A stretch of DNA of 64,000 nt from Fistulifera solaris. Lineage: Eukaryota; Bacillariophyta; Bacillariophyceae; Naviculales; Stauroneidaceae. The notes below the pieces were generated by a model, which saw only the letters and a list, made by a program, of their open reading frames with translations, had not been told where the DNA came from and ran no database searches. The stretch covers positions 930,001 to 994,000 of the forward strand of contig AP026140.1 in the NCBI GenBank assembly GCA_030295235.1, in the 5' to 3' direction. Positions 20,939 through 30,540 of the stretch are shown piece after piece; positions within the stretch are counted from its first letter, which is position 1; each line of letters begins with the position of its first letter. Made by a program: the position numbers and the translations under genes.

Positions 20939-21607
20939 TTAACAAAATTCATGCCAGGTGATAGTTTGACGACACGTCGGGCACTTCTCACCCCCTTGTT
21001 CGATCCATTGATAGAGACAGGGCAGATGAAAATACGTTTGATTGATGCCACAACCACATTGCGTGGGCATCCGCGGATTGCTCTCATCAAAACCCTCCAA
21101 GCAAATGACGCATTCATCACCCGTCATGACATCGTGCCGCAAACTCATGATTTTGGCCATTTCGTGTTGCAATTGCGAACCGGGCAAAACAATTTCGTGG
21201 GGACTGAGTGTCGGATACGATCCCGATGAATGAAAATCGCAAGCGGTTCGTAGCGGTGAGTTCATGGAACGAGAGGAGGAGGATGGTTTTAGGTCATCTT
21301 CGGTTGCTAGTCGTTTGTGAAAGCGTGGCCGAAACATTCGAAACAGTCCGCCTCCGCGGACGGTCGGTGGTGGCGGCGGAGTAGTTTGACCCGTGTCCTG
21401 TGGTTCGTCGCGTTCTACGACTGCTGGCTGTGCTGGTAAAGTTGTAAATGTATCGTTGTTACTATTGTTGGTCGAGAGAAGCAAGGACGATGAAGCGGAA
21501 GCAGTGTGATGTGGGTGTTCATGCGAAGCGCTCGCACTGCTGATATCGTCTTCGTCGTCATCGACATTACAACAGACCCGAAACAAACATTGTAATACAG
21601 CTCCCAT
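20939..21607 (-). CDS. RING-CH (C4HC3) protein, likely E3 ubiquitin ligase
   Basis: 222 residues. The C-terminal domain reads CVICLEGFDESN, then QCGCGINQTYFHLPC and CPTCRQTI: Cys-x2-Cys ... Cys-x-Cys-x7-His-x2-Cys ... Cys-x2-Cys. That is the C4HC3 RING-variant order with the x7 spacing of MARCH-type ligases. Unlike MARCH proteins it has no transmembrane segments. Instead the N-terminus MGAVLQCLFRVCC has Gly2 and nearby Cys residues, consistent with myristoylation plus palmitoylation as the membrane tether; that is inference. The middle is Ser/Asn/Thr-rich and disordered. The ATG at 21607 is the only start that gives this terminus. Confidence 0.65.
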   Translation of the reverse strand: MGAVLQCLFRVCCNVDDDEDDISSASASHEHPHHTASASSSLLLSTNNSNNDTFTTLPAQPAVVERDEPQDTGQTTPPPPPTVRGGGLFRMFRPRFHKRLATEDDLKPSSSSRSMNSPLRTACDFHSSGSYPTLSPHEIVLPGSQLQHEMAKIMSLRHDVMTGDECVICLEGFDESNPRMPTQCGCGINQTYFHLPCLYQWIEQGGEKCPTCRQTITWHEFC

Positions 21608-22014
21608 TTTATCTATTTACTAATGGCAGCAGGAAGCGTCACTTCTATTGTTCACTCAAACAATAGTTGAACGAAGGCACGACACGAAGATAGCGTGGCG
21701 GCAGAAAAAGAACAACATCCAAAACACACGCGATAAATCTTTTGACGAGTCGTGTTTCATTCACGAGTGACGAAGGAGACACTACTTCATGAACTACAGT
21801 AGATCGAGTACCGCTTAAAAGCAATGGGCCAATCACAACGGATCGAATTTGGCGACGCATCGTGGGAGGGACGGGCGCGGTTTTTCTTTAAAGGGCTCGC
21901 TCAAAAACGCGACGCAAAAATTCTTTCGCATTCATTCTTTCCTTTCGCCTCCATCGAAGGATCGCAACCTTATTGAAACCAGCTATTAGCAACAAAACTT
22001 TATAATAGATCATA
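21608..22014. other. Divergent intergenic region between two RING genes
   Basis: About 400 bp between the minus-strand RING-CH gene and the plus-strand RING-H2 gene, so probably two promoters back to back. No recognisable element was found. Confidence 0.4.
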
Positions 22015-22708
22015 ATGAATCGAAATGACTTGAACGACGCCTTTTGTTTGGATGAATCATCGGCGACATTGGATGCGAGCGTTCTCAAGACACCCTCATC
22101 GGCGCCCTCCCCATGAATTCTTCCTTTGCGATGAATGAATCCGCCTTCTCCGACGAACATCGACAAGATCATTCAGCGACAAATGACGCCGAGGAGGAAT
22201 CGATTGCTCTGGCCCGACAACTCATGGCCGAAGAAGCCATGGCTTCGTACCAAAGTTCCTTTCAATTGTTGCAACAACACGCCACGCAATTTTCACCCGA
22301 AGACTATCAAGCCTTGCAGGCCGCCATGATGGAGGATGATGATCAATTGGCTCAATTGAATGATGAGGTCGATGAAGATGAAGGAGATGGCTCGGCGTAT
22401 GAGACTTTGTTGGACTTGTCAGAACGCATCGGTGATGTCAAAGCCGAACGATGGTCGTGGCGGGCACCGCACGAAATTGCCAAATTGCCCTCCTTTGTCT
22501 TTTTCGAGCGTAGCGACTCCTTCTGCAGTGACGACTCGCGATGACTCGGAATGCAAGTGCTTGGTTTGTCAGTGCGAATACGAAAATGGCGAACAATTGT
22601 GTCGATTGCCGTGTCAACACACTTTTTCACATGGACTGCGTCCAGCCTTGGTTGATGAAGAAGGACGTATGTCCCTATTGTCGTCAATGTATTGTAAAGG
22701 ATGAATGA
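22015..22708 (+). CDS. RING-H2 finger protein (several frame breaks)
   Basis: Probable E3 ubiquitin ligase of about 230 residues. The N-terminus is acidic and helical (ESIALARQLMAEEAMASYQ). The C-terminal RING-H2 reads CLVCQCEYENGEQLCRLPCQ, then HTFHMDCVQPWL and CPYCRQCI in the resolved frame, ending at the TGA at 22706-22708. Breaks are apparent in three places: the CCCC run near 22110, a T-rich stretch near 22500, and TTTTT near 22625. The start at 22015 (MNRNDLNDAFCLDES) is preferred because it runs up to the later ATG at 22113 with only one base missing. Without correction the RING would be lost from any gene model. Confidence 0.65.
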
Positions 22709-22889
22709 ACTACGCGGTGCACGCGATAGTCATTGCGAATGATCGAATGACGAGCAGTCTCCTATGAGTCTCGAATCATTCGATCCAGATTAATTCAGCG
22801 AAACGCGAGTAATGCCAGTGATAAGTTGGTTTAGCTACTGCTTCTATTTCTAAAAATGTCTTCGTCATCAACACTACTCCAATTCACTA

Positions 22890-23896
22890 TTATGTTTCCG
22901 CTAATTTCCCAACAATGGGATACATTTTTCGCTCCGTAAATGTCTTTTTCCAGTCATTCATGGTTTTGATTTGTTTTTCGTTCAGTGGTTCCTCCTCCCC
23001 CGTCATCGCAAACATTTCATCGTCCAGTCGCATGGTCGCCAAGGCCCGCGTAGCATCGCGACCGGCTAATTTGTGATAAGGACCTCCTGGTCCATAGAAG
23101 GATACACCACCAAAGGACATGTCAAACACATCCTGATCGACGGCAATATAAATGGGTGGAGTCGCATATCCTTCGGGGATGGGTGCTTCCGGAGTGCCAT
23201 TGTATTTCGCTAGTTCTTCCTGACGAATGATACGATGCGGGTCAGGCATGTCAAAAATCAATTTCCCCATTACAGGATAATGTCGATAATATTGAAACTT
23301 TTCCAACCACTGATCCAATTCCATTCGTTCTCCGGCATTGAGTTGAGTCCGATCGACGGAAATATCCAAATACTGCTCATCGAACGCAAATTTCGACAAG
23401 GCAATCCCACATTCGCGTCCGGCAAAGGTCGCGTACGGACCTCCGGGGCCGTAAAAGTCGCGGCCGTCACTGACATCAAAGACGGTTCCCGCGACCGACA
23501 AATAGACGGGTTTGTGTTGTGGATTCGGGACGCCATCTTCGAGTTCACCATTGAAATGACGCAATTGTTGGGCAGTGAAATTGCGGAGTGGTTCTTTCTC
23601 GTCTTGTTCTTCCTGCGGTGTGGATTGTTTCGGTGTTGATGAAGAGGATGACATGACGGTTGTAGTGAAATGATAACCAATGTAAACGGCTAACACAATG
23701 CAAATATACTTTTGAAAAGAAAAGGCGTGTGTGTGCGATTACGTAAAAAAAGGAAACAAACAGCAGTGAGAAAGTACGAGCTATTACGCAGCCAGCACGC
23801 ATTATTCCTTCACTGAAATCGACTTACACCCAGCGAGCCGCTCGTTCCTGTCCACTGATCTAATGATTGTGAGAAGGAAGAGAGCCACGTGCTCAT
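22890..23896 (-). CDS. Membrane-anchored double cytochrome-b5-like (MAPR) protein, one intron
   Basis: Contains two cytochrome-b5-like heme/steroid-binding domains of the MAPR (PGRMC/Dap1/neudesin) type. Domain 1 has KPVYLSVAGTVFDVSDG then FYGPGGPYATFAGRECGIAL. Domain 2 has IYIAVDQDVFDMS then FYGPGGPYHKLAGRDATRAL. Exon 1 (23896-23828) encodes MSTWLSSFSQSLDQWTGTSG...; the intron 23709-23827 (GTAAGT...AAAAG) is phase 0, and exon 2 opens with a hydrophobic signal-anchor (YICIVLAVYIGYHF). Without this exon the anchor would lack an ATG. The product is 295 residues. Most relatives have one domain; a tandem pair is less usual. A role in heme or sterol handling at the ER is inferred from the family. 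Confidence 0.8.
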
Positions 23897-23989
23897 ACTG
23901 AAAATCGTTCTAAAATTTTTAACTATCAATTCAATAGAAATGATGTTTGGACATTGCCGGCATTTTGGCTGATGCGATATCTTTCCGCG

Positions 23990-25160
23990 ATGATGAACAA
24001 CGCATTATTTCTTTGATCATAACAGAAATTCTGTGTGATTGTTTGCGAGATACAACGCAGGTCCAGAGATTCTGGACCAGTGCGTCTTGTTACCAGAAAA
24101 TCTGGAGAAAATTTTTTGACTCACGCGGAAATTCTGTGTGACATTTTGCGATTGTTCCAGAAATTCTGGACCAGTTCATTTCTCGACTGACACGGAAATT
24201 CTGTATCATATTTAGGGTCATACAGATAATCTGTTTTAGTCCAGAAATTCTGGACAAGTTTTTTCGACCCTACCGAATTGCTGTTCAAGTTCAACAGACT
24301 ATGGAAACGTTGTTTTGTTGGGAACCATAACGAAAGCCTGTGCACGTCCCAGAACTTATGAAAACTAGCCTTTGATCATAACCGAAAGAAAATGAACTTT
24401 CCAGATGATTTTCTGTTTTTTTTTAATTGGTGGTCATACAGAAATTCTGTCGTGGTCCAGAAATTCTGGACCAGTTTTTCTTCGATCCCACCGAATTGCT
24501 GTGCAAGTTCAACAAACTATAGAGATGTTGTTTTTGGATCATAATGAAAGGTTGTGCATGTTCCAAAACTTATGAAAACTAGCCTTTGATCATAACCGAA
24601 AGAAAATGAACTTTCCAGATGATTTTCTGTTTTTTTGAATTGGTGGTCATACAGAAATTCTGTTTTGGTCCAGAAATTCTGGACCACTTTTTTCGATCCT
24701 ACCGAATTGCTGTGCAAGTTCAACAAACTATAAGACGGTGATTATGGATCATAACGAAAGGCTGTGCATGTCCAGAACTTACGGAAACTAGGTTTTGATC
24801 ATAAGCGAAAGAAATGAATTTTCCAGATTTTCTGGAATTAATATTTGTTGTCATACAGAAAATCTGTTTTCGTCCAGAAATTCTGGACCAGTGTTTTTCG
24901 ATCCTACCGAATTGCTGTGCAAGTTCAGCAATCTATGGAGACGGTTTCTTGAATCATTACGATATGCTGTGCTCGTTCCAAAAATTATGGAGACTGTGTT
25001 TAGATCATAACAACAAATAAATAAATGCATTTTCCAGATTTTCTGGAAAATATTTTTGATCATACAGAAATTCTGTTGTGGTCCAGAAATTCTTGGTCGT
25101 CACACGGAAAAACTCCGTGTCATGTTTGCAGAAATTCTGGAAATCACTATTTCGACTGAC
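23990..25160. repeat. Large palindrome-rich array, about 210-bp unit, about 5 units
   Basis: Units recur at roughly 24374, 24588, 24797 and 25003, judged by the GATCATAAC-CGAAAG word. Each unit holds TTCCAGA...TTTTCTG, CATACAGAAATTCTGT, GGTCCAGAAATTCTGGACCA and ACCGAATTGCTGTGCAAGTT. Module order is the same as in the 8740-9480 array. It fills almost the whole gap between the MAPR gene and the Kir channel. Confidence 0.9.
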
Positions 25161-25318
25161 ACGACGAGATTATATATCGCAGTTTTTTGTTTTCCGTCGC
25201 ATTATCGCCGTTGAGGTGCCGCGCTTCTATTGTTTTCGGTCTATCCTTGCGTACATTGCCTCTTCTTTTCACTTCTGTCATCACAATAGGCTCCAAAGCA
25301 GTATTCTATCCCGACGAC

Positions 25319-26506
25319 ATGGCAAACCAGCACATGAATAGCCCTCAATATGACGACATAGACGACAATGCATCCATCGAAACGGATACGAATATCAGTG
25401 CCGTCATGTGGACGGATCCTTTGTTGCCTTCTCCACCATCGACACGAAGACGACGTCGTTTGCTGGACCGTCACGCCATTCGTCATGTTGAACGAGAACA
25501 AGCACGTTCAACGGCTACCGCCAGCACCAGCACTTCCTTTCGTCACATGCGACAAACCGTTCTTTGGTGGTGGAATGATTGGTTTCATACCTTGGCCTAT
25601 CAAAAAACCACCACATTGATTACATATTTATTCATCACTTACGTGACTCTCGTATTGACGTTTGCGGGTCTGTATTATACTCTATCACGAACGATTGGTT
25701 GTGAAATGGATTTACACGTGCTCATGGAAGCCTTGTATTTCTCGTTAAGTACACAAGCCACCATTGGCTACGGCGTGTCCGACTACTATTTTGGAGGATG
25801 TTGGACGCCCTTTGGGTTGGTGTTGGTGCAAGTGTGGACGGCGTTGTTATTTGATGCCGTCGCGATTGGTTTGATCTTTCAACGATTGTCACGCGGACAC
25901 AAACGGGGCAAAACGGTCTGGTTTTCGCGTGTGGCGTGTATTCGACGTGTGCAAGATCAATGGTATTTGTACATTCGATTGGCCGAAGGACGACGTCATC
26001 CTTTGATACAAACCCAAGTCCGTGGCTATTGTGTGCGACACGAACGCTACCGAGAGACTGCTTCTCCGAATCACACACTGCAAACAACGCATTTTGTAAC
26101 ACGCCCGGTTCGTTGGTTGGAATCGCACGTATGGATGCGTTTGCCGCAAGTGCTCGTGCATGCTTTGGATGCGACATCACCGTTGGTGCCACCGAAGGAC
26201 GGATGGTACGATGCTCAGGGTCATTGGCGCTCCACCAGTGACTCTACGACGTTTAATGAATCTCTCCAAGAGTATTGGCAAGATCGACAATTGGAAGTGA
26301 TTGTATTGTTGGAAGGTATTGATGCTTTGACGGGTTCGATGAGTCAAACACAACATTCATACACATTGGAGAATATCGTCTGGGACGCCCAGTTTGTGCC
26401 GTGTGTCCGACCCGACACAAATAATAATGGTGGTTGTGTGGTGGATTTTGCGCAATTTCATGAAACTCAGCCCGTGAATGAAGATACGCCCTGTCCGTAT
26501 CTATGA
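25319..26506 (+). CDS. Inward-rectifier-type (Kir) potassium channel
   Basis: 395 residues from the ATG at 25319; the open frame reaches further upstream but has no ATG there. The layout is that of Kir channels: M1 at about 98-120 (TTTLITYLFITYVTLVLTFA), pore helix and selectivity filter TIGYGV at 148-153, then M2 (about 161-187, FGLVLVQVWTALLFDAVAIG). A cytoplasmic beta-rich domain follows, with the ENIVWDAQFVPC segment near the end. Kir channels pass K+ inward and usually respond to PIP2 or G proteins; nothing here shows the regulator. The N-terminus has an Arg cluster (TRRRRRLLDRH). The frame is intact. Related 2TM channels are a possible alternative. Confidence 0.82.
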   Translation: MANQHMNSPQYDDIDDNASIETDTNISAVMWTDPLLPSPPSTRRRRRLLDRHAIRHVEREQARSTATASTSTSFRHMRQTVLWWWNDWFHTLAYQKTTTLITYLFITYVTLVLTFAGLYYTLSRTIGCEMDLHVLMEALYFSLSTQATIGYGVSDYYFGGCWTPFGLVLVQVWTALLFDAVAIGLIFQRLSRGHKRGKTVWFSRVACIRRVQDQWYLYIRLAEGRRHPLIQTQVRGYCVRHERYRETASPNHTLQTTHFVTRPVRWLESHVWMRLPQVLVHALDATSPLVPPKDGWYDAQGHWRSTSDSTTFNESLQEYWQDRQLEVIVLLEGIDALTGSMSQTQHSYTLENIVWDAQFVPCVRPDTNNNGGCVVDFAQFHETQPVNEDTPCPYL

Positions 26507-26601
26507 GCGAATGAATAGGAATGTAGAAATGTGTCTTTCTATTGTCAAAGTAATACAACTACAAAGGACGAAATTTTCATTCCTTGCTTTATTAGCCTCA
26601 C

Positions 26602-27087
26602 TTACAAAGTTTGGATGGTAGCTTTACTTGCCGGTAAAGGCGTTTGGCAAGCCTTGACTTTTCGGCCATTGAGAAGCACCATGCTGTGCGAAAAGAAAGA
26701 GAGTGAGCACCGTGATGACACTTCTACTAGCTAGAGCGACATAAGTCAATAACACGTACCAAGTACCACAATCCCCTTTCTGACAGTTGACAGGAATACG
26801 AACCCGCACTTTGTTGGCGACGACCGTCAGTTTTTGCCCCGCTACAGCACCGGGTACGGCTTTGCCATTGACGGTGACTTGTTCATTGTATTGCGGTCCA
26901 CCGGACAAACCGGGATCTTTGGCTTTGCCCAAAGACTCATCATTTTGAAGGCGTCTTTAAGACCACCGAAAAAGTACAAGGCGGTAGTAGTTTTCGTGGT
27001 TGTCGGAACAATGAGAAAGCCTCGTGTCGGAGGAACGAGAAGAAGAACAAGCATCAGAAAAAATGGCGATACGTGTAAGCGGGTCAT
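26602..27087 (-). CDS. Plastid- or secretory-targeted [2Fe-2S] ferredoxin-like protein (one intron, one frame break)
   Basis: About 136 residues. The N-terminal signal peptide LHVSPFFLMLVLLLVPPTRG is followed by FLIVPTTT; a Phe directly after the cleavage region is typical of diatom plastid pre-sequences. Splicing out 26684-26759 (GTACGT...ACAG) joins CQKGDCGT to CMVLLNGRKVKAC, making Cys-x4-Cys-x2-Cys ... Cys, the plant-ferredoxin/[2Fe-2S] ligand pattern; the third ligand Cys codon is created at the splice junction. One A seems missing near 26938 (the frame then reads KNDESLGKAKDPG). It is shorter and more divergent than photosynthetic ferredoxin (PetF). Its partner is unknown. Confidence 0.65.
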
Positions 27088-27643
27088 CTTGTGTCGTCGC
27101 GTTATAACCAGATTATGAGATCACAGAGAAGAGAAGAAGAGTAAGGAGAAGGAAAGTAACTTTGTAGAGACAGCAGATTGAAAGTAAGAAGGGTCGGCAA
27201 GAAAGGTATACGATGAATAATGATGATGCCTCTCGTAGTGTCCTAAAAGAAATAAAACAGCGCATTCGAGAATAAGTGTCATCACCGCGAGGTAAAAACG
27301 TCAGTTGGTGGACATCGTAGTACAAAACCTCTTCTAGCACGTACCGGCTCTCGTTTTATTTTCTACATAGCAAAAAGGTCACGCACTTTTCGATGCATCA
27401 ACCGAAGTGTAGAACGTCCGTCCCTGCACCAGTAGCGAATGTGACGGTTATTATTGCGTGTTTGTGTGATGGAACGTTGAACTCTCGATCGCTCGGTTGA
27501 AGACCGTCCACCATGATGATGTGCGATTGCACTGCACTTTTTTTGTGTCAAATGTATTATTTCTTGCTATAAGTCCTTTCTTCCTTCAACGAACGCATCA
27601 ATCTATCTGTGATATCCTTATCGGAATTAATTATACAAAACAA
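27088..27643. other. Divergent intergenic region, no gene seen
   Basis: About 550 bp between the ferredoxin-like gene (minus) and the ZIP transporter (plus), presumably holding both promoters. No repeats were noted. Confidence 0.4.
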
Positions 27644-28739
27644 ATGGAGTTGAAACGAAGATCACAACAATCACAACCATCATCATCGATACAACCCAGT
27701 CGATCGAATAGCTTTCCTGAAAATGGTAGTCCTCCGAAATCGACTCCAACAACAACAAAAGAAGGAAGCGCTACAACATCTACTTGGGTTTACGTGCTAC
27801 TGCTTGTCATTGCTGTCATTACAGTAGTAACGATTCCTCATCCCTTTCATCCGACACATCACGAACCGCCGAGTTATCAACACGTCTTTTACTACGGTTG
27901 GTTGACCGCTTTGAGTACAGGAATGGGCGTCTTGCCGTTTTTGTTTCTACCGCAAGTTCCTTCGTTCTGGATTGGTGTATCCAATGGTACGTTCGTGCTG
28001 TTTATAGAATGAAGGATTATCGTTGGCGATCAACTATCGCTCACTCTGTTTCATCATCCTTCTTCAAATCATAGCCGTCGCTGCGGGAATGATGTTAGCG
28101 GCCAGTTATTCACTCTTCCTCGAAGGTTACAGTCACGACGATCCCCACGATACATCCACTTGGTCCGGTCTCGTGCGAACCATCCTCGGTGCCGCACTCG
28201 GTTTACTTTTCATTCTCTTGACCAAAAATATACTCGACCAATACGAAGATGTCAAAGTGGGTGTCTTGGGTGGAACCGATGCCCGGAAAGCCCTGTTAAT
28301 CTTCTTTGTCATGACACTTCACTCCTTCTCGGAAGGTGTCGGAATCGGTGTCAGTTTCGGCGGAAGTCACGGCAGTGAATTGGGTATGTTCATTTCCGCC
28401 AGTTTAGCGGCCCACAATGTTCCTGAAGGTTTAGCGATTGCCGTCATTTTACTGCCCCGGGGTGTTTCGACGGCAACGGCTTTGTTGTGGACGATTTCGA
28501 CGAGTTTGCCGCAACCCATCATGGCCGTTCCGGCGTACATGTTTGTGCACGAATTTGTGCCCGTTTTGCCGATTGGTTTGGGTTTTGCGGCGGGTGCCAT
28601 GGTGTGGGTGGCCGTGGCGGAATTGCTGATGGAAGCAATACAAGATACGAATATTTGGACGACCGTCATGGTCGCTGTACCGTCCTGTATGGGTATGTTG
28701 TGGTTACAAGCCGCCTTGGATTACGAAACGCGGTCTTAA
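27644..28739 (+). CDS. ZIP-family metal transporter (one intron)
   Basis: Zinc/iron permease (SLC39) of 335 residues after removal of the intron 27987-28074 (GTACGT...CATAG), which joins VSN|A and restores the membrane helix [18 protein letters not shown]. The two signature metal-site helices are present: [15 protein letters not shown] (TM4) and [14 protein letters not shown] (TM5). Six to eight hydrophobic spans are visible. The N-terminal region is Ser/Gln/Thr-rich and an extracytoplasmic loop carries [11 protein letters not shown], a His-rich metal-sensing type loop. The ATG at 27644 is the first in frame. Substrate (Zn, Fe or Mn) cannot be told. Confidence 0.9.
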
Positions 28740-28954
28740 TATCGCGTAGTGATGATACGAAACAAAACATCCGACTGCGCGAACTATAGTATGAGTTATA
28801 TTATATAAAGAAACGAAATAATAAGGACAAGTGTTGCATTTGCTGGAAAGAAATTTATTGCAGAGTCGTGATTGTAGTCTCGTACGTTTAGGCATTTCTT
28901 GCGTTTTCTTCAGTAAATGAATGTTTGATTCCACCATTGAGTCTCTCTCATCGC

Positions 28955-29458
28955 TCATCGCTTCTTTCCTCCGCTACTCAAAAGCAACCCCGCAACACCC
29001 GCCAAGATCCCGACGGCGGCCGCCGCCGCAACACTCTTGACAGCCGCATTCTGAAATTGCTGTTGCTGATACTGTTCCGCAGCTTCCATGGAAGCCAAAT
29101 GCAATTCTTTTGCAACGCGGGAATGCGGTTGCGCTCGTAGTATGGCTTCGCACCGCGCCCGCGCTTCGTCATAATCGCCCAACAAATACAAAGCCGTCGC
29201 AGCGCCGTACATGCAATCGATCTGATGTTCAAAGCCGGAAGACACCAAACCATCCAATAAACTGACGGCGTATCGCAATTCGGAAGTTTCTCGTGATTTA
29301 CTTAATGCAAACGCGTACTGAAAGGTATTGGCGGGCGACGAATCTTGCGCACAAGCGACGGCGAGTTCTTCGAGCAAGGCACGATCGGGATGCGACGCGG
29401 CGAGTTTATGATCGAGATCGTTTTTGGCTTGTTTTTGACGATTCGCAGTTGTAACCAT
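28955..29458 (-). CDS. FIS1: FIS1-like mitochondrial/peroxisomal fission adaptor
   Basis: 167 residues with a TPR-like helical bundle and a C-terminal tail anchor, the Fis1 layout. Diagnostic stretches are FQYAFALSKSRETSELRYAV, SLLDGLV and LYLLGDYDEARARCEAILRA with QPHSRVAKEL. The tail AAAAAVGILAGVAGLLLSS ends in the basic GGKKR, the usual outer-membrane targeting signal. Fis1 recruits dynamin-type fission machinery or its regulators. The frame is intact and its length is close to the family norm (about 150). It lies tail to tail with the ZIP gene. Confidence 0.82.
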   Translation of the reverse strand: MVTTANRQKQAKNDLDHKLAASHPDRALLEELAVACAQDSSPANTFQYAFALSKSRETSELRYAVSLLDGLVSSGFEHQIDCMYGAATALYLLGDYDEARARCEAILRAQPHSRVAKELHLASMEAAEQYQQQQFQNAAVKSVAAAAAVGILAGVAGLLLSSGGKKR

Positions 29459-30540
29459 TTTTGTGTTGTAAAAAGAAGAAAGAAAGGACAGACAGAGTGC
29501 CTCTAGTGATATATATTCTACGTTTCAAATAATGATATTCGAACGATGCATTGCGTTTATTTGCAGCGACGAAACAAAAAGTTGAGAACGCAATCGTGTC
29601 GTGTGTGTCGTGCTTCAAGATTTCCGGGTCACTTTTCTTTCAACTACTGTAGGGTTACAGGTACTTGTAACTGCCCTCATCCTCATGGTCTCCCCCCTAC
29701 TACCGGTAGCTAGAAACAAGCCTTTGAGTCCATACAATAATCGCTAATCGCAGCTACGACGTATGGGGCTCAAGTCATTACGCGTAGACAGTGGAAGCGT
29801 TGTAACTTTCCACTGTTTCATGTTTCATTGTCAAATCAAAGTTAATTACTGCTCCCTGGCTTGCATTAAGTGATGTTGGGCAAAGTAATGTTGACATTGG
29901 TGACCAAAAACGCTATAAAAAAGGTTGAACGAAATTCGACAGTATCCGGGTATCCCCTCTGTCGATAAATTTCTCTACGAGGCCTACGTGTAACACACGT
30001 AGACTTTCGATGCCATGATCCTTCCTCATTTCTTAATTTAAAGTCAAGTTAATGCGAATTCTTGTTTACTGGTATAAACTAAGTCTATTGATGAAAGTGA
30101 TGATCGCTTTTCCTCAAAGAGATGACTCAGCAGTACATTAGTAAGTAATTCTCCAATTTCCCACGAGGGCTACGCCCATTTCTTGTAGACTTCCAAAGCG
30201 TTGAATTTTTCATGATTGGATAAAAGCCGAAGTTTCAATTTCCCTTCAGCTAGCAGTAACGAAAATGATGAAAGTCAAAGTGAATTTGGTGCAAAGCAGG
30301 CTTGCCATGGGATTTAATATTCAAGCAGCCATGTTTACTGTTGATCAGAGTGTATGTAGACGACCTTTTGTCACGACTGCAATTATTCTGTCATGAACGA
30401 CGAGCTAACACAAACAACAATGTAATAAGCTGCAGGATCATTATTTTCTCGTTTCCCCGTTACTCGTAGTAATCTATTTATAAGCGCTTCACTCATCTCT
30501 CTTACTAAAGAAAAGATATAAGGAAAGAATTCGCGGAAAA
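29459..30540. other. Long intergenic region, no gene; small hairpin
   Basis: No coding content recognised. At 29984-30002 a perfect hairpin has arms CTACGTGT and ACACGTAG with loop AAC; a related GGGCTACG...TGTAGACTT word occurs about 180 bp later. An imperfect inverted TCACGACTG motif lies at 30371-30396. Neither is clearly a terminator. Confidence 0.4.

Noticed and set aside
23990-25160. CRISPR-like array of palindromic repeats
   Set aside because: Repeats are themselves composite and divergent, spacers are not unique (linkers repeat too), there are no cas genes, and the context is eukaryotic.
27497-27643. Upstream extension of the ZIP transporter
   Set aside because: The open frame continues upstream but begins at TTG with no ATG before 27644, and the added residues are not transporter-like.
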